From Solanum dulcamara (Eukaryota > Streptophyta > Magnoliopsida > Solanales > Solanaceae): a stretch of DNA of 64,000 nucleotides. Position numbers and translations under genes: made by a program. Positions 1 through 10,551 of the stretch are shown here, piece after piece; the first letter of the stretch is position 1; each line of letters begins with the position of its first letter. Under the pieces are notes generated by a model. The model made no database searches and had not been told where the DNA came from. It saw only the letters and a program-made list of their open reading frames with translations. The stretch is taken from the NCBI RefSeq assembly GCF_947179165.1, contig NC_077240.1, positions 74,805,501 to 74,869,500 on the forward strand. The letters are read 5' to 3'.

Positions 1-1
1 T

Positions 2-556
2 ATATTCAGATACCTCCGAGGGACCACAGATATGAGATTGTTTTACTCAAATGAATCCACATCAGAATTGATTGGTTATGCAGATGCAAGATATTTGTCT
101 GATCCCCATAAAGGTCTTTCACAGACAGGCTATTTATTTATATGTGGTGGTACAACTATATCATGGCGTTCAATAAAACAAACTATGGTTGTCACTTCTT
201 CAAATCATGCAGAGATAATAGTCATTCATGAAGCAAGTCGGGAATACATTTGGTTAAGATCAATAATTCAACATATTCAAGAAACATGTGGTCTTTCTTT
301 GAAAAGAGACATTCCAACAATATTGTATGAAGACAATGCTGCATGTATAGCTCAACTGAAGGGAGGATACATCAAAGGAGACAGAACAAAACATATATCA
401 CCAAAATTCTTCTTTACTCATGATCTTCAAAAGAAAAGTGAAATAGATGTTCAATAAATTCGTTCAAGTGATAATATAACAGACATATTCACAAAGGCAT
501 TACCAACATCAACATTTGAGAAACTAAGATATAAGATTGGAATGCATCGTCTCTAA
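2..556 (+). pseudogene. Ty1/copia pol 3' end, RNase H domain (partial, one stop)
   Basis: This is the C-terminal end of a copia polyprotein: the RNase H domain that removes the RNA strand during reverse transcription in the cytoplasmic particle. The frame is open from the window edge, so the reading frame continues upstream and the ATG at 32 is not the true start. Family motifs visible are GYADARYLSDPHKG, SQTGYLF, ISWRS, KQTMVVTSSNHAE, HEASREYIWLR and YEDNAACI. An in-frame TAA at 455-457 breaks the frame just before the conserved segment IRSSDNITDIFTKALPTS, which then reads on to a TAA near 554. The position of the TAA suggests a Gln codon turned into a stop. The element lies on the plus strand and its 3' LTR follows at about 839. 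The assignment is secure; activity is unlikely. Confidence 0.93.
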
Positions 557-838
557 AATATAAAATGAAGTTTTCATCAGGGGGAGTAAAATATGCACTG
601 CACTCTTTTTTCCTTAACCAAGATTTTGTCCCAACTAGGTTTTCCTGATTAGGTTTTTAATGAGGCAGCACTCAAGGCGTATTACCAGATATGTGTACTT
701 TTTTTCCTTCACTAGGCTTTTTCCCACTGAATTTTTCCTAGTAAAGTTTTAACGAGACACAATATTTATGGATGTTTACAATATCTATGTATATTATTTC
801 TTATAAAGTTTTTTATACACGTGGACATCCAAGGGAGA
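557..838 (+). other. Non-coding 3' segment between copia pol and 3' LTR
   Basis: This stretch follows the pol stop. It contains two purine-rich tracts, CAGGGGGAG near 578 and CCAAGGGAGAG near 829. It also carries two related copies of a segment of the type CTAGGTTTT..CCTAGTAAGGTTTTTAA, common downstream of pol in plant copia elements of this lineage. The second tract, next to TATTATGCAAG, is the better polypurine tract for plus-strand priming, so I place the LTR start there. No gene is seen. Confidence 0.6.
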
Positions 839-1084
839 GTATTATGCAAGTAGGTGTGGATGTCCACTTACAGTAGTGGATGTGGATGTCCACTTGGGCA
901 AATTGCCCACCTTTTCTTGGCAATTTGCTCACCATTTCTGCCTATATATTGCCAACTTTGGCAACAAAATGAACACAGACAGACGCACAGAAATAATACA
1001 TACACGACAATTTTCTTTGTTTGTCATTTCTTTCTTCTTATTCTTTCCGCCTTATTTTGCTAAATTTAGTTTATTTTCACAACA
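839..1084 (+). repeat. Copia 3' LTR (short, about 245 bp)
   Basis: The LTR begins after the polypurine tract CCAAGGGAGAG and probably ends at CACAACA near 1084. It holds a direct repeat of GTGGATGTCCACTT (near 856 and 881), a TATA-like stretch at 943-949 and a TTCTTT-rich downstream region, as in short copia LTRs. Its 5' partner is outside the window, so neither end could be confirmed by comparison and no target duplication could be tested. The right end is the less certain one. Confidence 0.55.
943..949 (+). promoter_or_regulatory. TATA-like box in copia LTR
   Basis: TATATAT lies about 140 bp before the inferred LTR end, a position where the U3 promoter of a short copia LTR would sit. Composition alone could produce this in AT-rich DNA. 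Confidence 0.35.
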
Positions 1085-1194
1085 TAAATGATAATTTTAT
1101 CTATTATAGAATCTTTCAAGACAATGTTCAATCAACAATTCAATGAGATACAACCTTCCGTCATTAACCATTTTTTCTAAATTCAAGATGATTC

Positions 1195-2025
1195 AAGATC
1201 CAACTCTTGGATCCTAGGTTGGATCTCAATTTGAGTGTCAAATCTAGAGTCAAAAATCGAGGTAAGATTTTGGGGTGTCAAGGTTAGGTCTCGAGTTAGG
1301 TATTTGGGTGGGGTTTTGTGTCGCGTGTCAGAGTCGGGTTTCAAATTGAGAGTTGAGGTCGGATCCTAAATCAAGTATCGAAGTGGGTCCTTAATTGATC
1401 GTCGAGATCAGATTCCAATTCGAAGTCCAGATCTCGTCGTCGGGTCTTGATTCAAAAGTCGGGTACTAAATCAAAGGTTGGAGTCATGTTCTATAGCAAA
1501 ATTCGGGATCGGATCCTAGGTCAGATTCTGGGTCAGATCTCGATTCGCAAGTCAGATCTAGGGTCTGATGTCGAGGTCAGATCTCAAGTCGGAAGTTGGG
1601 TCAGGTCAGGAGTCGAAAGTCAGAATCGATATCATATCGGATGTTAGGATCGGATGGGGTCAAATCTTGATTCAAAAGTTGGGTGCATGATCGAATCTCA
1701 GGTCGAATGTCAGGTCTCGATCTGGGATTCGGATCGGGTCCTAGGTCAGGAATTAGTGTCGTAAGTGCGGTCCTAAGTCAGTGTCAGCTATTGAGGTTAG
1801 ATACCAAGGTCAAGTTTCAGTCAGGTCCAGAGTCAAATATCGAGATCAGATCTCGATTCAGAAGTTAGGTCTTAGATCGAGTCCTAGAACAAGTGATGGA
1901 TTGGGAAATGGATCGGGAGTCAAGGTCAAGTATGTGTTCGGAATTAGATTTCTGATTTAGGTGTTGGGTGTCGAGGTTGGATGTCAGGATGAGACTCCGA
2001 ATTAGTCATCAGAGTTCTTTTTTGT
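1195..2025. repeat. Degenerate GGTC/GATC-rich short tandem array
   Basis: About 830 bp are built from loosely repeated 10-14 base words such as GGTCAGATC, GGATCCTAGGTC, GTCGGGTC, TCTCGATTC and AAAGTCGGGT. GTC, GATC and their variants recur almost every 6-14 bases on the plus strand. The base composition (GC- and G/T-rich) differs sharply from the AT-rich flanks. Open frames inside are short and only reflect the repeat. No known transposon hallmark was seen. It looks like a decayed micro- or minisatellite. Confidence 0.7.
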
Positions 2026-2390
2026 ATGATAATTGATAGGGAGTAACGTGCAAAACAAGTTCATAGACACTAGTATCTATATAAAGAAGAATCCTCAGCC
2101 CGGTGACATGGCTTCATAACAAGTCAGGAATTCCCTTTTAACTAAATTTAAACTAGTCGACTTAGCCGCGCTTCCCGCTATCATAAAGAAAATAATAATT
2201 TTCAAGATATAATCCGATAAGATAAAAAATTCTTCATATTATCCTTTCCTAAATTTATTTTTAAAAAAATTTAAAATTAAAAGGACCACTATTGTCTGCT
2301 AATTCATCATGCACTTGACTAATTTTCAAAACAAAACTGTAAAATTAGAAAACATCATGTAACAAAATAATTAAAAGAGTAGGAATCTAA
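2026..2390. other. Intergenic, no gene seen
   Basis: AT-rich sequence between the GGTC-rich array and the hAT element. I see no coding frame, RNA gene or terminal repeat. Confidence 0.6.
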
Positions 2391-2644
2391 CTAATTATTA
2401 GGCTGGGCGTTCGGTATTCGGTTCAGTATTTTTAAAATTTAGATTCGATAATTCGGTAATCGATAATTCAAAGTATATACCAAATACCGAACTTTCAAAC
2501 TTCGGTTCGGTAATTCGGTAATCGGTAAATAAAAATTCGGTTCGGTACGGTATTCGGTAATACCAAAATTTCTGCATCTTATAAGATCAACACAAATGCA
2601 AGCATTTTTTTTTACAAGATAAGTAGCCACAAACCATCTTAAAA

Positions 2645-3225
2645 TAAAACCTAAAACTAAAAGGCAACAACAGCAACAAAGTGCTTCAGCTGCAACACAC
2701 AACAACAACAACAACAAACAACATAAGATGCAACACTACACCTGCTGCATGCTGCAGCAGCAGCACACTACAGCAGCAATAAGCCAATAATTGGCAGGAG
2801 CAACACAACAACAGCACCTGCAACAGCATACAACATGCAACAACAGCAACAAAATGCTTCAGCTGCAACACACAACAACAACTAACAACATAAGCTGCAA
2901 CACTACACCCAGCAGCAGCACACTACACACAACACCACCACCTCCTGCAGCAGCTCCCTCCAACAGCCACCAAAACAAGCAACAACCTGCAACAACAACA
3001 CCTGCAGGCTGCAGCAGCTACACTACAACAGCAATAAGCCAATAATTGGCAGGAGCAACACAACAACAGCACCTGCAACAGCATACAACATGCAACAACA
3101 ACAACAACAAAATGCTTCAGCTGCAACACACAACAACAACAAACAACATAAGCTGCAATACTACCTGCAGCAGCAGCACACTACACACAACAACACCACC
3201 ACCACCTGAAGCAGCTCCAAAATCA
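2645..3225. repeat. CAA/CAG-rich array with a 255-bp tandem duplication
   Basis: This is a long CAACAACAG/CAGCAGCA-type simple-sequence region inside the hAT element. A block starting AGCCAATAATTGGCAGGAGC occurs at about 2780 and again at about 3035, so a unit of about 255 bp has been duplicated in tandem. Poly-Gln/Thr or poly-Leu/Cys frames on either strand follow from the repeat and are not genes. Confidence 0.85.
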
Positions 3226-3465
3226 GAAGTCAGAAACAGTAGCAGCAGAGGAAATAGAGTCCAAAATCTGCTTTTACTGTTTTTCAGCTTGAACAATGCA
3301 AGTCAATATCATCCATAGCTAAAAAGAATTTAAAATGTGTCAACAATTAAACAAAGTAAAAAAATATAAAAATAAAATACCGAAACTGAAAAACATACCA
3401 AGTTCAAGTTTCATAAGATCATTAAAATCTTCTTCAACATTTATGGGATAAGGCTCATTTCGACG

Positions 3466-3700
3466 TCAATCTTGAAGACAAATAACAGCTTGCACCAATT
3501 TAAGAGTCAAAGAACTCCTAAATGAATCAAGAATACGTCCCCCGGTGCTAAAGGCACATTCTGATGCCACACTAGAAATTGGAATTGCCAACACATCACG
3601 AGCCATCTCGGAAAGAATTTGGAATTGCCAACACATCAGGAGCTGCCTTGATAAACGAAGCCTTAGCATCCCCTGGCAGCTGGGAGTAACACTGACGATT
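3466..3700 (-). pseudogene. hAT transposase C-terminal dimerisation domain remnant
   Basis: The minus-strand translation contains VLAIPISSVASECAFSTGGR followed by ILDSFRSSL and LVQAVICLQD, the signature of the hAT C-terminal dimerisation region. This region holds transposase subunits together and completes the catalytic fold. Directly after LQD the frame meets TGA where the family normally has a Trp codon. A short repeat of about 45 bp (GGAATTGCCAACACATCA at about 3569 and 3620) duplicates the start of the domain, so WQFQILSEMARDVLAIP reads oddly. The N-terminal BED finger and the catalytic core were not found. Domain identity is secure; function is lost. Confidence 0.9.
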
Positions 3701-4285
3701 CTGCCATAACAGAGAGATCAATTAACACTAAGACCATCCACATAGCCTATTGCAACAAACAGTCCAAACGGAAAGAAAAGAAGTCCACAAAACTTTAATA
3801 TGAAAGAGTCTTTTGGGCAGAACTTGAACACTTGCAAAATATATACTAGATAATCACATCTTGATCACTCATTGACAAACCAAAAAATAGATTCAAATTG
3901 AAGTTCCACACTTCCAGCAACTGAAATGATGGAAATCAAAGTTCCACAACAAGATCTCGAGAATTTTCTACAAATGGTATTTAGGTGTCTATTTTGCTTC
4001 AAAAAATCAGTTCATACTGATATTGTTTAACATAAGCTAAACCTATATTCGATATCATTCTTCTCTAAATAAAAATTCTTATTTCTTTTTCATTTTACCA
4101 AACCGCAGAAGTATGTCACTCTCAAAAGATTAATAGACAAGTATATTCTTGAAAGTTAGTTTGGGCAAGTAATAACTCTTACATGATACAAGAAGCATGA
4201 TGCTACTTAGACCAAAAAAGCTTTTGCTTTCCTGTGAAGCTACTTTTTTTCTTTTTTTTTTTACTTTCCTGTGAGACGATGATTG

Positions 4286-4432
4286 ATGACGACGAGAACT
4301 AAGAAGTGAGAAACTGAGAAGAAGTGAAGAAGAACTGAAGAAGTGAAGAACTGAAGAAGAAGAAGAAGTGAAGAACGAGAGAAGTGAGAAGTGAGAAGTA
4401 GAGAAACTGAGAAACAGAAAGAAAGAATGAAA
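4286..4432. repeat. GAA/GTGAGAA-rich purine array
   Basis: About 145 bp of purine-rich short repeats (GAAGTGAAGAA, GAAGAAGAAG, GAAGTGAGAA) within the hAT element, on its 5' side relative to the minus-strand transposase remnant. Confidence 0.8.
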
Positions 4433-4785
4433 GTTAACCCTAGCCCTAAATGGATTTTTGTTGTAATGTTGTTGGAGTGGGCTGTTGGGTTATTGGGTTA
4501 GGGATTTGGGCTGCTTAAAATAATTCCTAAAGGGCTTAGGCCCAACAGACATACAATAGTGGACTAGTGGTCCACTAGCCATATTAATTACGGTATTCGG
4601 TATTTACCGAACTACCGAATGGGAAAAAAATAAATACTGAAACCAAAACCGAAATATCGAAATTGTGGACTTTTGGTACCGACTACCGAACCGAATTACC
4701 GAATACCGAATACCGAAATACCAAAATAGTCGGTTCGGTTCGGTAATTCAGTTTTCGGTATTTTATGCCCAGCCCTACTAATTAT

Positions 4786-5462
4786 GTTGTAATTATTTTA
4801 AGAAAATGATTATTATCTATTCATTTATTTGATCTTTCACCCGATGTTTGATATTTATATTGGTTTCTGACTAAATTTGAGTTTGTGCTGAAACAATATA
4901 TATTAGGGTGTAAAGTATTTTCTAACAGAGGCGATTCCATATCCAAGACTCAAGCGTAAACTCTGATTAATGATAAAATAGTACTTACTACTCCGCGGCA
5001 ACTATTGTCGATGATTATTAGCTATTTTAGAACTTATTGAAAATTGTTAAAGCCATAAAAAGTTTTATTCTCATAAAACATGAGTGGTGCTCGTTCCGTC
5101 TTAAATTATCTATTGTGTTTCTCTTTTACGTACTCTTAAAAAAATATTTAATTAAGAAGAATTTCTTCTCTGAAGCATAAAACTTCAGACAATTCTGAAC
5201 ACCCTTACAAGGTAGTGATGAGTTAAACTACTCGTGTTGGCATGGAAGTCAGCCCGGTAAACTGACTCGTTATAACGTTCTTTCTTTTTTTACAGAGATT
5301 TCTGGTGAAAACTTCAATCTTGAAGCATGGAGCTTCTTAAGATGTGCATGATCAACTGTAGGCACGACTTGTCATCGAGACTCCTACCCCAAATTAAGGG
5401 ATTCGACGACTTGTGCACTAAAGTCTCAATCATCCACAGCTCTGGGATTAATGTTCTCTTTT
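4786..5462. other. Intergenic, no gene assigned
   Basis: AT-rich DNA. From about 5200 to 5460 the composition becomes more balanced and may be the continuation of the broken coding fragment at 5463-5895, but frames there are short and interrupted. I could not assign a product. Confidence 0.5.
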
Positions 5463-5895
5463 TTATGCTGGAGTCATACTAAGTAGCGTAGAGAAGTTCT
5501 TTGATTGGAAAGAACTACCCGAAGTGTGCGAAGATGAAATTCCTGAGTAAAAATAAGGAACACTTTCTCGACGCGGTAGATCATGCATGACTGGCTTGTC
5601 CAAAGGAGATGGAAGTTCTTTTCCCCTTTTGTTAGGCTTTGTTGGGATGATGTCTTCTTCTTCATCACGCTGCTCCAAAGTGGGATTGTATATTAACTCA
5701 GTCTCCGACGAAGAAGGAGTCATCAGTTGCTTCCACCTGTGGCCTTCTTCGACTGCCTTGACACCTTAATATCAAGGAACTCCCCCCCCCCCCATTCCAC
5801 AAGTAGGTGAAGACCTGGAGGATCAGAAACCCCAACGGAAAATCTTTCATCGTGAAATGAGGTTTAACCCACTTTAAAAGACTCCTTAAGGTCAT
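5463..5895 (-). pseudogene. Unrecognised broken coding fragment
   Basis: The minus strand holds two overlapping open stretches. The upstream one reads LLKWVKPHFTMKDFPLGFLI and continues QVFTYLWNG up to a run of C residues at about 5782. The downstream one (5723 to 5463) begins MTPSSSETELIYNPTLEQRD and is rich in Ser, Glu and Pro, with the acidic patch RDEEEDIIP and basic KPNKRGKE. A frame change in or near the 12-C homopolymer probably separates them. Neither half matches a family I know, and length-variable homopolymers are also a sequencing risk. It may be a remnant of a host gene or of an unclassified transposon. Confidence that it once coded is low. Confidence 0.25.
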
Positions 5896-6379
5896 AAAGA
5901 GACCTTAAAAATGAGTTTTCTAAAGGTTAATTCATTTTTTGGTAGTAGTATACGGCATTACCGGTCCCAGAAGATGAGAATTTTTTTTCTCTCTTCCCAA
6001 TGGTTTTCAAGTTAAGAAGAAATGTTAATTAAAAATCGTGAACATTAAACAAAAATTATAGTATAAAATTATTAGTGAAAGAATTAACTCAGTTAAATGA
6101 ATTAATGACTCACCTCCTCCACTTTTAATATTTCACTTATGATAGAGTATTATAATAATTAATTGGCTCGCCTTTAGTTACTCCTCCCCTAAACTTCTCA
6201 CACTATTCCTCTTCTCTAAACTTCCCACTATTTCTCTTCTTCAATTACTTTATTTAATTAGCCTCACATCTTCTTGCTCTTTAATTCTGTAAATTATCTT
6301 TCATAACTCCGTGAATCTTGCAAACCTGCTAAACTTTTGATTACTCACACCTTCTAGTAATGAAGAATCTAGAAACTAA
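5896..6379. other. Intergenic, no gene seen
   Basis: AT-rich DNA with pyrimidine-rich repeats of the type CTTCCCACTATTTCTCTTCT around 6180-6260. No coding frame or RNA gene seen. Confidence 0.5.
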
Positions 6380-6650
6380 ATAATATTTAAAATTTTATTT
6401 TTGGGTACAAGTTGTTTGTGGTGTATCATTTGAGTGTCTTACTTTTATGTATTTTTCATCAATTATAGACGATGATTAAAAAAATAGTTTCATTCAAGAT
6501 TTGAGAACAGAATATAAAGAAAAAATCTAAAATTATGAGAAAACAGATAAATAGTAGTACAGACTAATGAAGCATGCCATATCACCATGTTCATTTTCAC
6601 CTTTATTAATATGTAAATAGATTTTATTTTGTCAATATTTTCATAAATTA
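6380..6650 (-). mobile_element. Possible Helitron-type 5' end (minus strand)
   Basis: On the minus strand the segment starts near 6643 as TCTATTTACATATTAATAAAG and goes on to AAAATGAACATGGTGATATGGCA and a poly-purine/pyrimidine stretch. The same order is seen at 15122-15250. A TC start followed by TATTAATAAA and a GATGTGGCA-like word is common at the 5' end of plant Helitrons. The required 3' CTRR end with hairpin was not located, so the call stays tentative. Confidence 0.3.
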
Positions 6651-6915
6651 AGAACTTTAAACAATCAACTGAAAATAGTGGGGAAGAATCACTGATGAGG
6701 TGAGAACAATGAGAGGAAAAAAGAAATGAAAAAATGATTCAGTCCACACTTCAAATTCATTAGATTATTTTTAAAATTAAAAATACTTTCAAGAGAAATT
6801 AAAAAAGAAAACGACTCACTACAGTTCTGATTAAAATCAGATTCATAAAAAATTCTATAACAAAAAGCTCATGAAAATTTTTCTGCAAATATATCTTCCT
6901 TTTCCCCCTTTTAAT
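6651..6915. other. Flank of copia insertion, no gene seen
   Basis: AT-rich DNA ending in TAATA (6911-6915), the left copy of the target duplication of the copia element that follows. Confidence 0.6.
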
Positions 6916-7438
6916 ATGTTGGGGGAGGAAGCACCACAACTAAAATTTGATATGCTAATAAATAGTAAAAATAAATTGAACACGAGAATTTTACGTGAAA
7001 ATCCCTCAAACAGATAGAAGGAAAAAACCACGGGTAGAAGGATTTTACTATTAAAATATGGGAGTATATGGGATTTTACTGTTTGTTGATTTTACTATCA
7101 AATACAAGGAGAAAACAACAATTAACACTCCTCTCTTGTAAAAAGAATAACTCACTAAAGAGGACACTCAAAACTACAATATTTATCTCGATGTATAACT
7201 CTCTTTGTATTCTTACTCTCTCTTTTGTTTTGGGATGAATTAAATGAGGGCAGAGGACCTCTATTTATACGAGAAATAAAATGCGTAAAAGGTTTTTATG
7301 CGTTTTGTGTTTCAATTAAAACGCGTAAGGAAAGGCTCACAACAATTGTTCAAAAGTTGCTGCCTAACTTTTACTTTTTCTTCCTTACTTTGTTTTTTTT
7401 TTTACTTTTCTTAGCAAGCTTTTTTTGACTTTCTTTCA
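6916..7438 (-). repeat. 3' LTR of copia element (left copy)
   Basis: 523 bp from TGTTGGGGGAGGAAGC to GACTTTCTTTCA, i.e. TGAAAGAAAGTC at the LTR start on the minus strand. It is 31 bp longer than the right copy, chiefly because of an inserted segment near 7065-7090 (GGATTTTACTGTTTGTTGAT) next to a sequence it resembles, as if a slippage duplication. Many single-base differences show that the copies diverged after insertion. Confidence 0.93.
7262..7269 (-). promoter_or_regulatory. TATA box of copia LTR (left copy)
   Basis: TATAAATA on the minus strand, conserved in the right LTR at 11943-11950. In the LTR it would position transcription start for the genomic RNA. Confidence 0.6.
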
Positions 7439-7452
7439 TTCTCCCACTTGGA
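7439..7452 (-). promoter_or_regulatory. Polypurine tract of copia element
   Basis: CCAAGTGGGAGAAT on the minus strand directly abuts the LTR start TGAAAGAAAG. This is the plus-strand primer site, typical in sequence for this copia group. Confidence 0.8.
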
Positions 7453-9300
7453 GATTTAATTGAGAATCAATTAAGTCTTCACACCATTCTTTCTATCCAA
7501 TTACTGCAATGTTATATTTCTGCTAGGCCAATTGAAGATCAACACCATATGAATTTGTTACTGTTGATCGACTTTGTAAACATATCTGTTAGGTTGTCAT
7601 TAGTGTGAATTTTCTGAATATCCACACTGCCTTTTTCCACCTTCTCACGAACAAATTGATACTGAACTCGTGTGTGCTTTGTACTTGAATGAAATATCAG
7701 ATTCTTTGCAAGATGCAAAACGCTTTGACTGTCACAAAATAGAGCAACATTTTCTTGTTTGTGCTCGAGCTCCTCCAGTAACATCTGCATCCATATTGTC
7801 TCTTTGCTAGCTTGTGTAGTTGCTACATATTTTGCTTCCTTCGTAGATGTAGTCACGATAGATTGCAGTTTTGAAACTCAGCTTACAGCTCCTCCGGCAA
7901 GAGTAAACACATAACATATGGTGTACTTACTTTTATCAAGATCACCTGGATAATCTGAATCAACATAACCTTTAACAGTAAAGTCTGATCCTCCATAACA
8001 CATTGCAACATCTGAGGTACCCTTGATATATCTCAGGATCCTCTTAACAATATTCCAATGCTCTCTACCAGGATTAGCCATGTATCGACTGATCACTCCC
8101 GCTGCTTGTGCAATGTCAGGTCTAGTACATACTATGGAGAACATTAAACTTTTCACTGCTGATGCATACGATACTCGAGACATCTTCATCCTCTCTACTT
8201 CATTGCTAGGACACATACTTGAGGATAATTTGAAATTAATAGGAAGTGGGGTAAAAATTGACTTACAGTCTTGCATCTTGAAGCGTCGCAAGATTTTCTT
8301 CAAGTAGTTCTTTTGAGAAAGCTAAATCTTTCTATTATTTTTTTCTCGGTGAATTTTCATCCGTAGAATCTTGTTTGCTGGTCCCAAATCCTTCATTTCA
8401 AACTCCCTAGCCAACTGTGCCTTTAAATTTATGAGACAATCTTTATTGGGGCCTGATACCAATATGTCATCAACATACAACAGCAAAATAAAAATCGTCA
8501 TCACCAAATCTCTTGTAATAAACACAAGGATCTGAACTATGTCTGTTGTATCCAAGGCCTATAATGAAGGAATCAAATCTCTTATACCAACAACTCGGCG
8601 CCTATTTGAGACCATATAGAGATTTGTTCAACCTGCAAATCAAGTTCTCTTTTTTCTATTCTTCAAAACCTTCTGGTTGGAGCATGTAAATTTCTTCTTC
8701 AAGCTCTCCATGAAAAAATGCAGTTTTGAAATCTAACTGCTCCAAGTACAAGTCAAATGTAGCACACATCGCCAGGACCACTCGAATTGTTGTGAGTCGA
8801 ACCACCGAAGAAAATATCTCATTGAAGTCTATACCTTTTTTCTGAGCGAATCATTTCACCACCAATCTTGCACGATATTTCTCCACTTGATCATTACCAC
8901 TGAGTTTGATCTTGTAGACCCATTTATTTCTAATGGCCTTTCTTCCTTATGGTAATTGAACAAGATCCCATATTTTATTTTTATGAAGAACTTCAATTTC
9001 TTCTTGCATTGCTGCCATCCACAGAGATGATTCTTGGCTTTTCATAGACTCGTGAAAAGTTGAAGGTTCTCCATCTTCTGTTAATAGACAGTATGAAATA
9101 TTTCTCTCCTAGAATAATTTGAGTGCCAAGCTGGTTCTCTTCTCTTCCTAGTTGACCATCGAACTTATGGAGTTCGATCTTAGCTTATTCTTGTTCTTCG
9201 TGCTTTGGTGCTGCTTCAGAAGACACTGAAACTTCTTTTATTTCTTCAACTTCAACTGTAATAGTCTCTGATTTTTCTTTTGAACTGCTACCTTATTTTG
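7453..9300 (-). pseudogene. Copia reverse transcriptase and RNase H (broken)
   Basis: The minus strand encodes the copy-making domains. RT is seen as GLKQAP-type residues near 8600 and LLLYVDDILVSGPNKDCL (8322-8555) with the catalytic YVDD, followed by FEMKDLGPANKILRMKI. RNase H follows with RYMANPGREHWNIVKRILRY (7878-8303), YADSDY-like VKGYVDSDYPGDLDK, then MTTSTKEAKYVATTQASKE (7539-7856) and VALFCDSQSVLHLAKN. At least three breaks separate these blocks: near 8560, near 8310 and near 7865-7877. The part between 8560 and 9300 carries several stops. Identity is secure, function lost. Confidence 0.93.
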
Positions 9301-10128
9301 CTTGTATCTTATTTTCAACAAATACAACATTCCTGTTGATTACCACCTTGCGGGCAGTGGGATACCACAAGCGTACCCCTTGACTCCATTAGCATATCCT
9401 AAGAAAATGCATTCTATGGATTTTGGATCCAACTTCAATTTTTCTTGGGTGTTAACATAAGTAGGACTTCCGAATATATGTAGGCGAGAATAATCAGCTG
9501 GTTTTCCTGTCCACATCTCCATTGGCGTTTTCAGATCAATTGCGGTTGATAGTGACCGATTGATAACATAACATGTAGTTTTGACTACTTCTGCCCAAAA
9601 TGGTTTTTCCAACCCTGCAGTTGCCAACATAGCTCTTGTCCGTTCCAACAAAGTTCTGTTCATCCGCTCTGCTACTCCATTTTGTTGTGGAGTATATGCC
9701 ACCATGAACTGCCGTTTAATACCTTCTTATTTACAGAAGTTATCAAATTCATCAATAGTGTATTCTCCTCCATTATTTTTCCTTAAACACTTGATCTTTT
9801 TCTTAGATTCAAGTTCCACCTGCGCTTTGAATTATTAAAAAACCAGAAAAATATTTGCCTTTCTCTTAATTGGATACAGCCAACTTCTCTTGGAGTAATT
9901 GTCGATAAATGACACAAAATATTTTGCTCCTCCTAGAGACTTAACCGGTGCTTGCCAGACATCAGAGTGGACCAGATCTAATATTTCCTTGCTTTTAGCA
10001 GAGGAACTTTTAAACTTTAGTCTATTTTTCTTACTAGTAACACAATGCTCACAAAAGGGTAGTGAAACCTTTTTGATCTCCAGAAGAAGCTTTTGCTCAG
10101 CAAGAATCTTCAAACCTCGTTCCGACAT
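9301..10128 (-). pseudogene. Copia integrase (broken)
   Basis: The minus strand holds the integrase, which inserts cDNA into the chromosome. At 9835-10128 one reads LPFCEHCVTSKKNRLKFKSS, LDLVHSDVWQAPVKSLGGAK and YFVSFIDNYSKRSWLYPIKR, covering the zinc-site end and first catalytic Asp residues. At 9340-9705 one reads YTPQQNGVAERMNRTLLERT with the catalytic Glu, then LHIFGSPTYVNTQEKLK and IFLGYANGVKGYA. The joining region 9706-9834 is out of frame, and the frame stops at about 10128 upstream. The enzyme is disrupted. Confidence 0.93.
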
Positions 10129-10551
10129 ATGACCAAGTTTATGATGTCATATCATTATTGATTCTTCAAATGAACTTGCTAACGCGATTGATGTTTCTCC
10201 TTCTTGGTGTATTTCACCTTTAAGCACATATAGATTTGCAACAAGTTTTTCTGCTTTAATCACTACAAGCGCTCCTTTGGATATTTTCATGACTCCACCA
10301 CGAGTCTTATATGAACATCCATTATCATCTAGTTGTCCTAAAGACAATAGATTCTTCTTCAAGTCTTTTAGATATTGTACCTCCTGGATGGTGCATACTG
10401 TGCCATCATACATCTTTATTTTGATGGATCCAATACCAATAACATCCAAAGCATGACCGTCTCGCATGAACATAGACCCTCCTGAGATAGAATTATATTG
10501 ATAGAACCATTCTCTCTGGGAAGTCATGTGCCATGTTGCTCTTGTGTCCAT
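10129..10551 (-). pseudogene. Copia protease region and GAG-pre-integrase domain
   Basis: The frame begins MDTRATWHMTSQREWFYQYN, which is the aspartic protease site region with MDTRAT where family members have a D-S-G-A/C triad; the triad is altered. It continues GGSMFMRDGHALDVIGIGSI, KIKMYDGTVCTIQEVQYLKD and NLLSLGQLDDNGCSYK, the usual lead into the GAG-pre-integrase domain. A frame break near 10146 separates it from the integrase (MSERGLKILAEQKLLL). Confidence 0.88.

Larger units (their letters stand above)
2399..4777 (-). mobile_element. Non-autonomous hAT transposon with 8-bp target duplication
   Basis: The ends are inverted copies: TAGGCTGGGC at the left and, reading inward from the right, TAGGGCTGGGCAT. 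They are flanked by the exact 8-bp direct repeat CTAATTAT (2391-2398 and 4778-4785), the target duplication size of hAT elements. Both subterminal regions (about 2410-2570 and 4590-4770) are packed with TTCGGTA/TACCGAA words in both orientations, the arrangement expected of transposase binding sites. Inside lies one transposase remnant on the minus strand (3466-3700), a CAN-rich array and a GA-rich array. Full-length transposase is absent, so the element would depend on enzyme from elsewhere. The boundaries are firmly supported. Confidence 0.92.

Noticed and set aside
2439..3318. Several open frames rich in Leu/Cys (minus) or Gln/Thr (plus)
   Set aside because: They are translations of the CAA/CAG-rich simple repeat inside the hAT element, not genes.
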